Of a DNA stretch of 64,000 bases, positions 17,172-26,692 are shown one piece after another; positions within the stretch are counted from its first letter, which is position 1; each line of letters starts with the position of its first letter. The stretch spans positions 1,054,001 to 1,118,000 of the forward strand of contig NZ_CP156989.1 of the NCBI RefSeq assembly GCF_039880525.1, written 5' to 3'. A model generated the notes under the pieces. That model was not told where the DNA came from. It saw only the letters and a program-made list of their open reading frames with translations, and did no database searches. Both the position numbers and the translations under genes were made by a program. The stretch is from Agrococcus sp. ProA11 (GTDB lineage: Bacteria; Actinomycetota; Actinomycetes; Actinomycetales; Microbacteriaceae).

Positions 17172-19186
17172 GCCCCCGATCGTCGCACGCGGATCACGTG
17201 CGCTGGCTCCACGAACGCGTCGAGGCGCACGAAGTTGTGGTCGCTCCACTGCCACGTCTCACCGCTGATGAGGTCGTGAGCCTCGAAGCTCTCGCCCGGC
17301 TGCAGGCCCAGCGCGGTGAGGTCGAGGTGCACGGTGGTCTCGCGCGCCGAGTGCGGATCGACGTTGGCGACCACCAGGATGGTGTCGCTCTCGCCGCTGT
17401 CGGTGAAGCGGCCGTCGAGGTGCTTCGAGTAGACGAGCACCGCGTCGTCATCCGACCAGTGCACGTCGAGCGCCCACAGCTGGCGGATCGCCGGATGCGC
17501 AGCCCGGATCTCGTTGAGCTTCGTGATGTACGGGGCGATCGTCGTGCCGTTGCGCTCGGCACGGTCCCAGTCGCGCGGCTTGAACTCGTACTTCTCGTTG
17601 TCGATCGCCTCTTCGGCGCCGGGGCGCGCCACATCCTCGATCAGCTCGTAGCCGGCGTACATGCCCCAGGTGGGCACGGCCGTCGCCGCGATCGCCGCCC
17701 GCACCTTGAAGGCGGGGACGCCGCCGAACTGCAGGTACTCGGTGAGGATGTCGGGAGTGTTGACCCAGAAGGCGGGCTTGAACCACGCGGCCTGCGTGCC
17801 GGTGACCTCCTGCAGGTACTCCTCCAGCTCCGCCTTCGTGTTGCGCCACGTGAAGTAGGTGTACGACTGCTGGAAGCCGACCTTGCCGAGCGCCTGCATC
17901 ATCGCCGGCTTCGTGAAGGCCTCTGCCAGGAAGACGATGTCGCCGTGCTTCGCGTTCACCTCGCCGATCACGAGCTCCCAGAACCACAGCGGCTTCGTGT
18001 GCGGGTTGTCGACTCGGAAGATGCGCACGCCGCAGTCCACCCACTGGTCGATGATGCGCAGCACCTCGGCGACGATGCCCTCCGGGTCGTTGTCGAAGTT
18101 GACGGGATAGATGTCCTGGTACTTCTTCGGCGGGTTCTCGGCGAAGGCGATCGTGCCGTCAGGAAGCGTCGTGAACCACTCCGGGTGCTCCGTCACCCAC
18201 GGGTGATCCGGTGCCGCCTGCAGCGCGAGGTCCATCGCCACCTCGAGTCCCTCGTCCGCCGCCGACCGCACGAAGGCGCGGAAGTCGTCGATCGTGCCGA
18301 GGTCGGGGTGGATGGCGTCGTGGCCACCGTGCTTCGACCCGATCGCCCACGGGCTCCCGGGGTCGCCGGGCTGCGGCGTCAGCGTGTTGTTGGGGCCCTT
18401 GCGGTTGATCTCGCCGATGGGGTGCACGGGCGGCAGGTAGACCACGTCGAAGCCCATCGCCTTGACCGCGGGCAGGCGCTTCGCCGCGGTCGCGAAGGTG
18501 CCGCTCTGCCAGGTGCCGTCGGCGCGCTGCACGGCGCCCTCCGAGCGCGGGAAGAGCTCGTACCAGGCGCCCACGCCGGCGCGCGTGCGCTCGACGCGCA
18601 GCCGCAGGGTGTCGGATTCGCTGACGAGCGAGCGGGGCCGGTGGCGGTCGACGGCGGCGAGGATCGCCTTGTGGTTCACCGCTGCCCAGCGCTGCATGAT
18701 CGGCACCGCGCTATTCGTGAGCGCCACCGCGGCGCCGGTCAGCAGCGTCGCGTCCGCGCCCGTGGCGCTGTCGGCCGCGCGGTCGAGCAGCTGGGCGCCC
18801 ATCGTCGCCATGAGCTCGGCGTCGATGTCGGCGGCGATCTTGATCTCGGCGTTGTGGTGCCACGTGGCCCATTCGTCGGCCCATGCCTCGACGTGCCAGC
18901 TCCACATGCCCTGCTCGTCGACGAGCGCGAGCGCGCGGTGGCGGTCGAGCCCGTCGTGCAGCGGCTCCATGGGGATGCGCTGCGTCGTGCCGCCGGGGGA
19001 CTGCAGCACGAGGGTGACACCGATGCGATCGTGGCCCTCGCGGAAGGCCACGGCAGAGAACGGCACGACGTCGCCGACCACCGCCTTCGCGGGGAACCGG
19101 TCGTCGGGCTGCTGCGGATACAGGTCGAGCACCGGGATCCGGCCGGAGAGGATGGTCGTGCGCTGAGTCTCGGGTGTAGTCGCCAC
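17168..19186 (-). CDS. glgE: Alpha-1,4-glucan:maltose-1-phosphate maltosyltransferase
   Basis: GH13_3 enzyme of 672 residues that extends alpha-1,4-glucans using maltose 1-phosphate. The family marks [28 protein letters not shown], the nucleophile segment [15 protein letters not shown] and the acid segment [10 protein letters not shown] are all present. The N-terminal helical/beta domain is of the expected size. Start GTG at 19186, 61 bases from the divergent glgP start, so the shared gap holds both promoters. treS, mak/pep2 and glgM/glgA are not in this window; where the maltose 1-phosphate comes from cannot be seen. Confidence 0.96.
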   Translation of the reverse strand: MATTPETQRTTILSGRIPVLDLYPQQPDDRFPAKAVVGDVVPFSAVAFREGHDRIGVTLVLQSPGGTTQRIPMEPLHDGLDRHRALALVDEQGMWSWHVEAWADEWATWHHNAEIKIAADIDAELMATMGAQLLDRAADSATGADATLLTGAAVALTNSAVPIMQRWAAVNHKAILAAVDRHRPRSLVSESDTLRLRVERTRAGVGAWYELFPRSEGAVQRADGTWQSGTFATAAKRLPAVKAMGFDVVYLPPVHPIGEINRKGPNNTLTPQPGDPGSPWAIGSKHGGHDAIHPDLGTIDDFRAFVRSAADEGLEVAMDLALQAAPDHPWVTEHPEWFTTLPDGTIAFAENPPKKYQDIYPVNFDNDPEGIVAEVLRIIDQWVDCGVRIFRVDNPHTKPLWFWELVIGEVNAKHGDIVFLAEAFTKPAMMQALGKVGFQQSYTYFTWRNTKAELEEYLQEVTGTQAAWFKPAFWVNTPDILTEYLQFGGVPAFKVRAAIAATAVPTWGMYAGYELIEDVARPGAEEAIDNEKYEFKPRDWDRAERNGTTIAPYITKLNEIRAAHPAIRQLWALDVHWSDDDAVLVYSKHLDGRFTDSGESDTILVVANVDPHSARETTVHLDLTALGLQPGESFEAHDLISGETWQWSDHNFVRLDAFVEPAHVIRVRRSGA

Positions 19187-19247
19187 CCCACAAACCTACT
19201 CACCGCGATGCACAAGCGGCCAGGGCCCGCCGCTAGGCTGATCGAGT

Positions 19248-21785
19248 GTGAGAGCGATTCGGAAGTTCACCGTCCGCACGTCCCTGCCTGAGCGGCTGCT
19301 CCGGCTCAACATGATCGCGTCGAACCTGCGCTGGTCCTGGCACGAGCCGACCAGAGAGCTCTTCCGCGAGATCTCGCTCGAGGGGTGGCGCGCGACCGGC
19401 CACGATCCCGTGCAGCTGCTCGGCTGGGTGGGCACCGACCGGCTCGCCGAGCTCGCCGACGACGACGAGTTCGTCGCGCGCGTCGACCGCATCGCCGACG
19501 ACCTGGAGGACTACCTGTCGCAGGCGCGCTGGTACCAGTCGCTGGAGGACGCACCGGAGTCGATCGCCTACTTCTCGCCGGAGTTCGGCATCACGAGCGC
19601 GCTGCCGCAGTACTCCGGCGGTCTCGGCATCCTCGCCGGCGATCACCTGAAGGCCGCGAGCGACCTCGGCGTGCCCATCGTCGGCGTTGGGCTGTTCTAC
19701 CAGGCCGGATACTTCAAGCAGGCGATCTCCCGCGAGGGCTGGCAGCAGGAGACCTACCCGGTGCTGGATCCCGACGGGCTGCCGCTCGCGATCCTGCGTC
19801 GCCCCGACGGCACGCACGCGACCGTGGCGATCGCCTTGCCGCAGGGCCGCACGCTGCACGCCCGCATCTGGCAGGCGACCATCGGTCGCGTGCCGCTGCT
19901 GCTGCTCGACACGAACATCCACGAGAACGAGAGCGACCTGCGCGGCGTCGCCGACCGGCTCTATGGCGGCGGGGGCGAGCACCGGCTGCAGCAGGAGCTG
20001 CTGCTGGGCATCGGCGGCGTCCGTGCGCTGGCCGTGCACGCCGAGCTCACGGGCGCGCCGGCGCCCGCCGTCTACCACTCCAACGAGGGCCACGCCGGCT
20101 TCCTCGGCATCGAGCGCATCTCGCGGCTGATCGCCGACGGGCTGTCCTTCGACGAGGCGCTGCAGGTGGTGCGCGCCGGCACGGTCTTCACGACCCACAC
20201 GCCCGTGCCTGCGGGCATCGACCGCTTCGACATCGGGCTCGTGCGTCGCCACCTGACCGACGAGCTCGTCCCGGGCGTCGACGTCGAGCGGGTGCTCGAG
20301 CTCGGCCGTGAGGACGACCCCGGCATCTTCAACATGGCGCAGCTCGGCTTCTCGCTCGCGCAGCGCGCCAACGGCGTCTCGAAGCTGCACGGCCGCGTGT
20401 CGCGAGGCATGTTCCAGAGCCGGTGGCCCGGCTTCGACGCCGCCGAGGTGCCCATCACCTCCGTCACCAACGGCGTGCACGCGCCCACCTGGACCTCGCC
20501 CATCCTCAAGCACCTGGCGGAGCGCGAGCTCGGCACGCTCGACACCACGCGCTGCGACTGGGCGTCGGACGCGATCTCGGACGAGACGCTGTGGTCGGTG
20601 CGGCGCGAGATGCGCGCAGCGCTGGTCGCAGAGGCGCGCGAGCGCACCCGCCGCAAGCACGAGCGGAACGAGGGCGTGGCTCCGGCCTGGATCGACGGCA
20701 TCCTCGACCCGGATGTGCTGACGATCGGGTTCGCGCGGCGCGTGCCCACCTACAAGCGGCTCACGCTCATGCTCCACGACCGCGAGCGGCTGCGGAGCCT
20801 CCTGACGCACCCCGAGCGGCCCGTGCAGCTCGTGATCGCCGGGAAGTCGCACCCGGCCGACGAAGCGGGCAAGGCGCTCATCCAGGAGCTCGTCCGCTTC
20901 TCGCAGGAGCCGGACGTGCGCGGCCGCATCGTCTTCCTCGAGAACTACGACATCTCGATGGCGAAGTCGCTGTACCCCGGATGCGACGTGTGGCTCAACA
21001 ACCCGCTGCGTCCGCTCGAGGCGTGCGGCACCTCCGGCATGAAGGCGGCGCTCAACGGCTCGCTCAACCTCTCCATCCTCGATGGTTGGTGGGAGGAGTA
21101 CTTCGATGGCCAGAACGGCTGGGCGATCCCCTCGGCGCACGAGCACATGGATGCCGAGCAGCGCGATGCCGTGGAGGCGAACGCCCTCTACGAGCTGATC
21201 GAGCACCAGGTGGCGCCGCGCTTCTACGAGCGCGACGAGCAGGGCCTGCCGCAGGCGTGGCTCGCCTCCATCCGCCACACGCTCGCGACGCTCAGCCCGG
21301 GCCTCTCCGCCGAGCGCATGCTGGCCGAGTACGTCGACCGGCTCTACGCGCCTGCGGCGAAGGCCGCGCGGTTCGCCGCCGCCGACGATGCACGAGCGGG
21401 CCGGGCCTTCGCCGAGTGGACCCGTCGCATCCGTGGCGCGTTCGGGCAGGTCGCGGTCAAGCACGTCGAGGCCGACGGCGTCGATGTGCCCCCGGTGGTC
21501 GGCGACGAGGTGCGCGTGCGCGCCTTCGTCGAGCTGGGGGAGCTGCGGCCGGATGACGTCAAGGTCGAGGTGGTCGCGGGCTCGATCACCGAGGAAGGCG
21601 AGCTGCGCCGCCGGCGCCGCTTCCCGCTCGCACCCGTAAGCGCGGAGGGCGCGGTGCACCGCTTCGAGCTGGCGCTCGACATGCCGAGCGCCGGGACCTT
21701 CGGCTACACCGTGCGGGTCGTGCCGCAGCACGACATGCTCGCCTCGGACGCCGAGCTGGGCCTCGTGACCTACGCGACCGCGTAA
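19248..21785 (+). CDS. glgP: Alpha-glucan (glycogen) phosphorylase
   Basis: Phosphorylase of 845 residues of the shorter, non-allosteric type found in actinobacteria and archaea. It releases glucose 1-phosphate from alpha-1,4-glucan. The N-terminus matches the DUF3417 domain (NLRWSWHEPTRELF). The PLP site is EACGTSGMKAALNG with Lys599. Also seen are HYHSNEGHAGF-like and FTTHTPVPAG segments. The last roughly 110 residues are an extra beta-rich domain. The gene is divergent from glgE and nearly abuts the convergent glgX (5-base gap), with no terminator between them. Confidence 0.95.
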   Translation: MRAIRKFTVRTSLPERLLRLNMIASNLRWSWHEPTRELFREISLEGWRATGHDPVQLLGWVGTDRLAELADDDEFVARVDRIADDLEDYLSQARWYQSLEDAPESIAYFSPEFGITSALPQYSGGLGILAGDHLKAASDLGVPIVGVGLFYQAGYFKQAISREGWQQETYPVLDPDGLPLAILRRPDGTHATVAIALPQGRTLHARIWQATIGRVPLLLLDTNIHENESDLRGVADRLYGGGGEHRLQQELLLGIGGVRALAVHAELTGAPAPAVYHSNEGHAGFLGIERISRLIADGLSFDEALQVVRAGTVFTTHTPVPAGIDRFDIGLVRRHLTDELVPGVDVERVLELGREDDPGIFNMAQLGFSLAQRANGVSKLHGRVSRGMFQSRWPGFDAAEVPITSVTNGVHAPTWTSPILKHLAERELGTLDTTRCDWASDAISDETLWSVRREMRAALVAEARERTRRKHERNEGVAPAWIDGILDPDVLTIGFARRVPTYKRLTLMLHDRERLRSLLTHPERPVQLVIAGKSHPADEAGKALIQELVRFSQEPDVRGRIVFLENYDISMAKSLYPGCDVWLNNPLRPLEACGTSGMKAALNGSLNLSILDGWWEEYFDGQNGWAIPSAHEHMDAEQRDAVEANALYELIEHQVAPRFYERDEQGLPQAWLASIRHTLATLSPGLSAERMLAEYVDRLYAPAAKAARFAAADDARAGRAFAEWTRRIRGAFGQVAVKHVEADGVDVPPVVGDEVRVRAFVELGELRPDDVKVEVVAGSITEEGELRRRRRFPLAPVSAEGAVHRFELALDMPSAGTFGYTVRVVPQHDMLASDAELGLVTYATA

Positions 21786-21790
21786 GCAGG

Positions 21791-23914
21791 TCAGCCGAGC
21801 GGCTGATCCGTCGGCGCCGGCGGCGACGAGGGTGCGCGCAGGCGCATCACCGTCGCCTCGGGCAGCCCGGTCGCGGGCACGCCGTGCATGGCGTAGACGC
21901 GCATGCTCATCGCGGCGAGCGGGACGCGGTCGCCCGGCAGCACGCGCTCATCGTCGTGGTGGTCGGCGGCGGAGTCCCACAGGAGCTCGAGCGCTGTCGC
22001 CCCATCCGGGGCCGGCGTCCTGATGAGCGCGTCGCGCGGCGAGCCGTGGAAGATGACCAGCACGCGCGAGTAGGGCTCGTCGATGGGGGTCGACTCGGCC
22101 ACCAGCTGCAGCGTGCGGTCGAGCGAGTGATCCCAGTCGTCGATCGTCATGCGGTCGCCGTCGGCGTTGTACCAGTCCAGGCGCGAGGAGCCGGCGACGC
22201 GCTGATCCGATTGCCCGTACTCGAGCGGGCGCAGCGCCGGGTGGTCGCGGCGCAGCTGCAGCAGCCGCTTGGTCTGCGCGAAGAAGGTGTGCTGCCAGTC
22301 CCTGCGATCCCAGCGCATCCAGGTCAGCGCGGAATCCTGGCAGTAGGCGTTGTTGTTGCCGCGCTGGCTGCGGCCGAACTCGTCGCCCATGGTGAGCATC
22401 GGCACGCCGGCGGAGACGAGCAGCGTGCCGAGCACGTTGCGCATCGACTTGCGCCGGTCGAGCTGCACGGCGGCATCCTCACTGCGCCCCTCGATGCCGT
22501 GGTTGTACGAGCGGTTGTCGTCGGCGCCGTCCCGGTTCTCCTCGCCGTTCGCGTCGTTGTGCTTCTGGTCGTAGCGCGTGAGGTCGGTGAGCGTGAAGCC
22601 GTCGTGGGCGGTGATGAAGTTGACGCTCTCGAGCGGGCCGCGGGCGGAGTCGAACAGCCCCGCGGAGCCCGAGACGGCGTGGGCGAGCGGCCCGACCCCC
22701 GTGGATCCTCCGCCGCCGTGCCGGAAGGAGCGGTAGTCGCCCAGCCAGAACTGGCGCACCGTGTCGCGGTAGCGGTCGTTCCACTCGCCGTAGCCGGCCG
22801 GGAAGCGACCGGTCTGCCAGCCATCGGGTCCCACGTCCCACGGCTCGGCGATCATGGTCGCCGACTGCAGCAGCGGATCATCCAGCATGCTGCGCAGCAG
22901 CGGATGCTCGGGATCGTAGGCGCCGTCGGCGTTGCGGCCCAGCACGGGTGCCAGGTCGAAGCGGAAGCCGTCGACCTGCATGTCGTGGTGCCAGTAGCGC
23001 AGCGAGTCGAGCACGAGCTCCTGCGCGGCCGGCACCGAGAAGTCGACCGTGTTGCCGCAGCCGGTGTAGTCGATGTAATGGCCGCTCTCGCCGACGCGGT
23101 AGTACGAGGCGTTGTCGATCAGGCGCAGGCTCGAGGGCGGCCCGCCCATGCCCTCCTCGGCGGTGTGGTTGTAGACCACGTCGAGGAAGACCTGCAGCCC
23201 GGCCTCGTGCAGCAGCCGCACCATGCCCTTGACCTCGCGCAGCACGCCGCCCGTGCCGTCGAACTGCGCCCGGCGCGAGGCGTAGGCGCTGTGGGGCGCG
23301 AACCAGTTGAGCGTGTTGTAGCCCCAGTAGTTCACGCGGCCCTGCTGCAGCAGGCGCTGCTCGGAGACGAAGAGGTGGATCGGCAGCAGCTGCACGGTCG
23401 TGACGCCGAGATCCTGCAGGTACGCGATCGTGGAGGGATGCGCGAGGCCGGCGTAGGTGCCGCGCAGCTCGGCCGGCAGGTGCGGATTGAGCTTCGTGAG
23501 CCCCTTCACGTGCGCCTCGTAGATGACCTGCTGCTGGATCGGCACATGCGGCCTGGCGACCCCGCCCCAGTCGAACGTGGGGTCGATCACGGTCGCCCGG
23601 TACTGCCCGTGCGGCGTGCGCACGATGCCGCGCGCATGCGGCGGGATGGCGTTGCGATGCGGATCGAAGGCGTGACCGACGCCGTGCGGCCCGTCGACAC
23701 CGATCGCATACGGCGTGCCGACCTGCAGCAGCTCGGTCTCGAGCGAGAAGTCTTCCCCCACGCGATCCATGGGCAGCCGGTGCAGCAGCCAGTCGGGATC
23801 GTCGCGATCGAAGATGCGCAGCTCCATCGAGGTGGCGTTCGCCGACCAGACGGTGAGCCGATGGCCGTCGGCCGTGCGTTCGACGCCTCGCGCCCGACTC
23901 AACAGCTGCACCAT
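21791..23914 (-). CDS. glgX: Glycogen debranching enzyme GlgX
   Basis: GH13_11 isoamylase-type debranching enzyme of 707 residues that removes limit branches left by the phosphorylase. It has an N-terminal CBM48 part (HRLTVWSANATSMELRIFD), then VIYEAHVKGLT, the barrel motifs VFLDVVYNHTAEE, DGFRFDLAPVLGR (nucleophile), IAEPWDVG (acid) and NFITAHDGFTL. The C-terminal marks GDEFGRSQRGNNNAYCQD are typical of GlgX. I use ATG 23914 (MVQLLSRARG); the frame is open further upstream but only into the divergent desulfurase. With glgP it forms the degradation pair. Confidence 0.95.
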   Translation of the reverse strand: MVQLLSRARGVERTADGHRLTVWSANATSMELRIFDRDDPDWLLHRLPMDRVGEDFSLETELLQVGTPYAIGVDGPHGVGHAFDPHRNAIPPHARGIVRTPHGQYRATVIDPTFDWGGVARPHVPIQQQVIYEAHVKGLTKLNPHLPAELRGTYAGLAHPSTIAYLQDLGVTTVQLLPIHLFVSEQRLLQQGRVNYWGYNTLNWFAPHSAYASRRAQFDGTGGVLREVKGMVRLLHEAGLQVFLDVVYNHTAEEGMGGPPSSLRLIDNASYYRVGESGHYIDYTGCGNTVDFSVPAAQELVLDSLRYWHHDMQVDGFRFDLAPVLGRNADGAYDPEHPLLRSMLDDPLLQSATMIAEPWDVGPDGWQTGRFPAGYGEWNDRYRDTVRQFWLGDYRSFRHGGGGSTGVGPLAHAVSGSAGLFDSARGPLESVNFITAHDGFTLTDLTRYDQKHNDANGEENRDGADDNRSYNHGIEGRSEDAAVQLDRRKSMRNVLGTLLVSAGVPMLTMGDEFGRSQRGNNNAYCQDSALTWMRWDRRDWQHTFFAQTKRLLQLRRDHPALRPLEYGQSDQRVAGSSRLDWYNADGDRMTIDDWDHSLDRTLQLVAESTPIDEPYSRVLVIFHGSPRDALIRTPAPDGATALELLWDSAADHHDDERVLPGDRVPLAAMSMRVYAMHGVPATGLPEATVMRLRAPSSPPAPTDQPLG

Positions 23915-23934
23915 GCGCTCTAGGGTAAGGGAGC

Positions 23935-25092
23935 GTGCACCTCTTCGATCACGCCGCGGCCACGCCCATGCGCGATTCGGTGCGCGCCGCGCTCGCGGCA
24001 GCCGAGCCGCTGGCGAATCCGGCGTCCACGCATCGCGAGGGCCAGCGGGCACTGGCCGTGCTCGAGGATGCGCGGGAGCGGCTCGCCGCGGCGCTCGGGG
24101 CCCACCCCACGGAGCTCGTCTTCACCTCCGGTGGCACCGAATCCATCAACCTCGCGCTCAAGGGCGCCTGGTGGGCGGCGGCCGACGCAGCGGGCGGGGC
24201 CAAGCCCGGCCCGATCGTCGTGCCGGTCGCCGAGCACCACGCGACGCTCGACGCGGTCGAGTGGCTGGAGGGGCAGGGAGCCGAGCTGCGCTGGGTCGGG
24301 GTGGACGCGCACGCGGTGACGGACGCCGAGGCCTTCGCGGCGGCGCTCGACGGCGCTGGCGGCGACGGCTCGAGCACGGCGTCGGTCGCCACCATGCTGG
24401 TCGCCAGCAACGAAGTGGGCTCGATGCAGCCGATCGCCCTGGCCTCGGATGCCGCGGCGCGGGCCGGCGTGCCGCTGCACCTGGACGCCGTCGGCGCCTT
24501 CGGGCACGTGCCGCTGCGATTCGCCGAGACGGGCGCGTCGCTCATGAGCGTCGCGAGTCACAAGCTCGGTGGGCCGCACGGGGTCGGCGCGCTCGTCGTG
24601 CGGCGCGACGCGCGGCTGCAGGCGCTGCACCACGGCGGCGGCCAGCAGCGCGGCCTGCGCTCGGGCACGCAGGATGCGCTCGGAGCATCGCTGTTCGCGC
24701 TGGCAGCCGAGGAGGCGCTCGCGGAGCTCGCCGCGGAGTCGGTGCGGCTGGCGGCGCTCACCGACCGCATCCTCGCCGCCGTCGCCGCGCTGCCCGGCGT
24801 GCGGCTGCTCGCGCCCGAGGAGCGGCTGCCGAACATCGCGCATCTGGTCGTCGAGGGGGCCGAGGGGGAGTCGCTGCAGTTCCTGCTCGACGATGCCGGA
24901 TTCGCGGTCTCGAACGGCTCGGCGTGCTCCGCGGGGGTGGCGCGCGAGTCGCACGTCGTGCGAGCCTGCGGCTTCGACGGCGTCGCCCCGCTGCGGCTCT
25001 CACTCGGGCGCACGACGACCGAGGCCGACGTCACAGCGCTGCTGGCCGCGCTGCCGCCGGCGATCGCACGTGCCCGCGCGCTCGCCCGCTGA
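23935..25092 (+). CDS. Cysteine desulfurase (IscS/NifS type)
   Basis: PLP-dependent enzyme of 385 residues taking sulfur from cysteine as a persulfide. Seen are FDHAAATPM at the N-terminus, TSGGTESINLAL, AEHHATL, the PLP lysine K210 in SHKLGGPHG, and the persulfide cysteine C331 in NGSACSAG. A second acceptor gene, mnmA, lies 1.6 kb downstream, and actinobacterial genomes often pair such a desulfurase with MnmA for tRNA 2-thiouridine. GTG start; only 20 bases separate it from the divergent glgX start, so both transcripts must start almost at the first codon. Confidence 0.92.
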   Translation: MHLFDHAAATPMRDSVRAALAAAEPLANPASTHREGQRALAVLEDARERLAAALGAHPTELVFTSGGTESINLALKGAWWAAADAAGGAKPGPIVVPVAEHHATLDAVEWLEGQGAELRWVGVDAHAVTDAEAFAAALDGAGGDGSSTASVATMLVASNEVGSMQPIALASDAAARAGVPLHLDAVGAFGHVPLRFAETGASLMSVASHKLGGPHGVGALVVRRDARLQALHHGGGQQRGLRSGTQDALGASLFALAAEEALAELAAESVRLAALTDRILAAVAALPGVRLLAPEERLPNIAHLVVEGAEGESLQFLLDDAGFAVSNGSACSAGVARESHVVRACGFDGVAPLRLSLGRTTTEADVTALLAALPPAIARARALAR

Positions 25093-25157
25093 CCCGCCCG
25101 CCCGCCCACCCACTCCCGCCCACTCCCGCCCGCCCGCCCCGCCCGCCCCACCCCATC
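25092..25157. repeat. C-rich low-complexity tract
   Basis: About 65 bases after the desulfurase stop consist of cccgcccg, cactcccgcccactccc and similar units, with almost no G runs on the plus strand. It is simple-sequence DNA with no coding signal, beside the inverted repeat at 25165-25220. Confidence 0.6.
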
Positions 25158-25164
25158 CGGGGCT

Positions 25165-25220
25165 CGCGTGTCAGGTTGTTGCAGCGATCTGGCCTCAGCA
25201 GTGCAACAACCTGACACGCG
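25165..25220. repeat. Perfect 19-bp inverted repeat between convergent genes
   Basis: Arms 25165-25183 (cgcgtgtcaggttgttgca) and 25202-25220 are exact reverse complements, separated by an 18-base loop. The arms are markedly less GC-rich than the surroundings. The position between the convergent desulfurase and membrane-protein genes suits a bidirectional terminator, but no T-run follows on either side. The even base composition could equally mark an operator or a mobile palindromic repeat. Confidence 0.75.
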
Positions 25221-25271
25221 ATCGATGCGACCGCGCGCGCAGCGCCAGGCGCGACGCGGCGGCGCGAGCGC

Positions 25272-25847
25272 TCAGCGGCGACGGCGGGCGGCGAGCTCGA
25301 CGGCGGTCGCGGCGACGATCGCGCCAGCCAGATCGGCGGCGAGGTCGAGCATCGTGTCCTCGTAGCCGACCCGGATGTCGACGGTGATGAGCGCGTGGCC
25401 GGCCCACTCGCCCAGCTCCCACAGGAAGCCGAGCAGCAGCACCGCGGTGCTCGTGTGCAGCGCCCGCGCCGTCGCCGCGCGCCGGTCATCGGCGTGCGGC
25501 AGCAGCCGCGCCTGCAGCAGCAGCTCGCGTGTCAGCAGCGCGAGCACCGCGCCGCTCGCAAAGTGCGTCAGCGTATCGAGCCAGGGAACGATCTCGAACG
25601 TGCCCAGCGCCGCGAACCACGCGCCACCGAGCAGCACGGCCTGGCCGACGACGTCGGTGGCCACCGGCATCCGCGCGAACCGCAGCGCCATCGCGCCGCC
25701 GAGCGCGAGCAGCATCGCCGCAGCTGCGGGCGCGCCAGCGGCCACCCAGACCAGCGGCACGGATGCGGCGACCACGACGCGCAGGGCGTCGCCGATCATC
25801 CATCGCCCCTGCGAGGCGAGCCAGCCCTCCGGTGCCGCTGCGCTCAC
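25272..25847 (-). CDS. Small integral membrane protein, VanZ/DUF2238-like
   Basis: Membrane protein of 191 residues with about five to six hydrophobic spans. The C-terminal half contains [17 protein letters not shown] and, near the end, [21 protein letters not shown], a pattern shared with VanZ- and DUF2238-type proteins of unknown function. GTG start overlapping the stop of the upstream glycosyltransferase (GTGA), so the two are coupled and may act on the same lipid or surface glycan. No catalytic motif is visible. Confidence 0.7.
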   Translation of the reverse strand: MSAAAPEGWLASQGRWMIGDALRVVVAASVPLVWVAAGAPAAAAMLLALGGAMALRFARMPVATDVVGQAVLLGGAWFAALGTFEIVPWLDTLTHFASGAVLALLTRELLLQARLLPHADDRRAATARALHTSTAVLLLGFLWELGEWAGHALITVDIRVGYEDTMLDLAADLAGAIVAATAVELAARRRR

Positions 25848-26620
25848 GAGCGCACGCGCCGCAGATCGGGCCCGCCGGCACGGCGCACCCATCGGTGGCC
25901 GGCCGAGCCGTCGGCAGCCCAGTTGCGGCGGAAGGTGCGCATCGCGATCGACACGCGCTCGCGTGCCGCGCGTCGACTGTGGAAGAAGCGCCCCTCGGCG
26001 CCGACGCGCAGCCGGGAGTCGAAGCGCAGCCGGGCGCGCGGTCCCAGCTGCATGGCCAGGTCGAGGTCGTCGTGCACGCCGGGATCCGAGCGCTCGACGC
26101 GGTCCGCGACCCGCAGCCATGCGGAGCGTCGCAGCGCCATGTTCGAGCCCCACAGCGGTACGTTCGCCATCGCCGCCCCGCCGCCGACGAAGGTGCCGAG
26201 CGCATAGAAGGCGCTCGCGATGCCCGACCACTGACTGGGCAGGTCGTGGAAGCGCCCGGGACCCGTGAGTCCCTCCAGCTCGGGATCGGCGTCGAACGCG
26301 TTGCGGATGCGCTCGATCCAGTCCACCGGCAGCACGGTGTCGGCGTCGCAGCGAGCGATCACGTCGCCGGTCGCGGCATCGTAGCCTCGTGCGGCCGCGG
26401 CCGGGATGCCGCGCTGCGACTCCGCCACGACGCGCGCTCCCGCTGCCAGTGCGACCGCAGCCGAGTCGTCGCTGGAGCCGTTGTCGACCACGATCAGCTC
26501 GTCGGGTGCCACCGTCTGGGACGCGAGGTGCTCGAGGCAGCGGCGCAGCGCGACGGCGTCGTCGCGCACGGGGATGACGACCGACAGGCGCAGGCGCTCG
26601 GACGCGCGCGGAGCATTCAC
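25844..26620 (-). CDS. Family 2 glycosyltransferase
   Basis: GT2-type enzyme of 258 residues. The N-terminus has the GT-A opening [20 protein letters not shown], with [10 protein letters not shown], then the metal-binding DxD-like CDADTVLP and a later [11 protein letters not shown] acceptor-side motif. There are no membrane spans, so it is cytosolic or peripheral. The start is GTG at 26620; longer upstream frames lie antisense to mnmA. The downstream membrane protein overlaps its stop. Donor and acceptor sugars cannot be inferred. Confidence 0.88.
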   Translation of the reverse strand: MNAPRASERLRLSVVIPVRDDAVALRRCLEHLASQTVAPDELIVVDNGSSDDSAAVALAAGARVVAESQRGIPAAAARGYDAATGDVIARCDADTVLPVDWIERIRNAFDADPELEGLTGPGRFHDLPSQWSGIASAFYALGTFVGGGAAMANVPLWGSNMALRRSAWLRVADRVERSDPGVHDDLDLAMQLGPRARLRFDSRLRVGAEGRFFHSRRAARERVSIAMRTFRRNWAADGSAGHRWVRRAGGPDLRRVRS

Positions 26621-26692
26621 CCCGGCAGTTTCCCATGCGCGACGCCGACTGCGGGCAGGCTCGCTACCCTGGTTCGGGCGAGAGGGGGAGCC

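Noticed and set aside
19233-21731. An 832-residue frame opposite glgP
   Set aside because: Exact antisense of a clear phosphorylase gene, His/Arg/Asp-rich and without recognisable domains.
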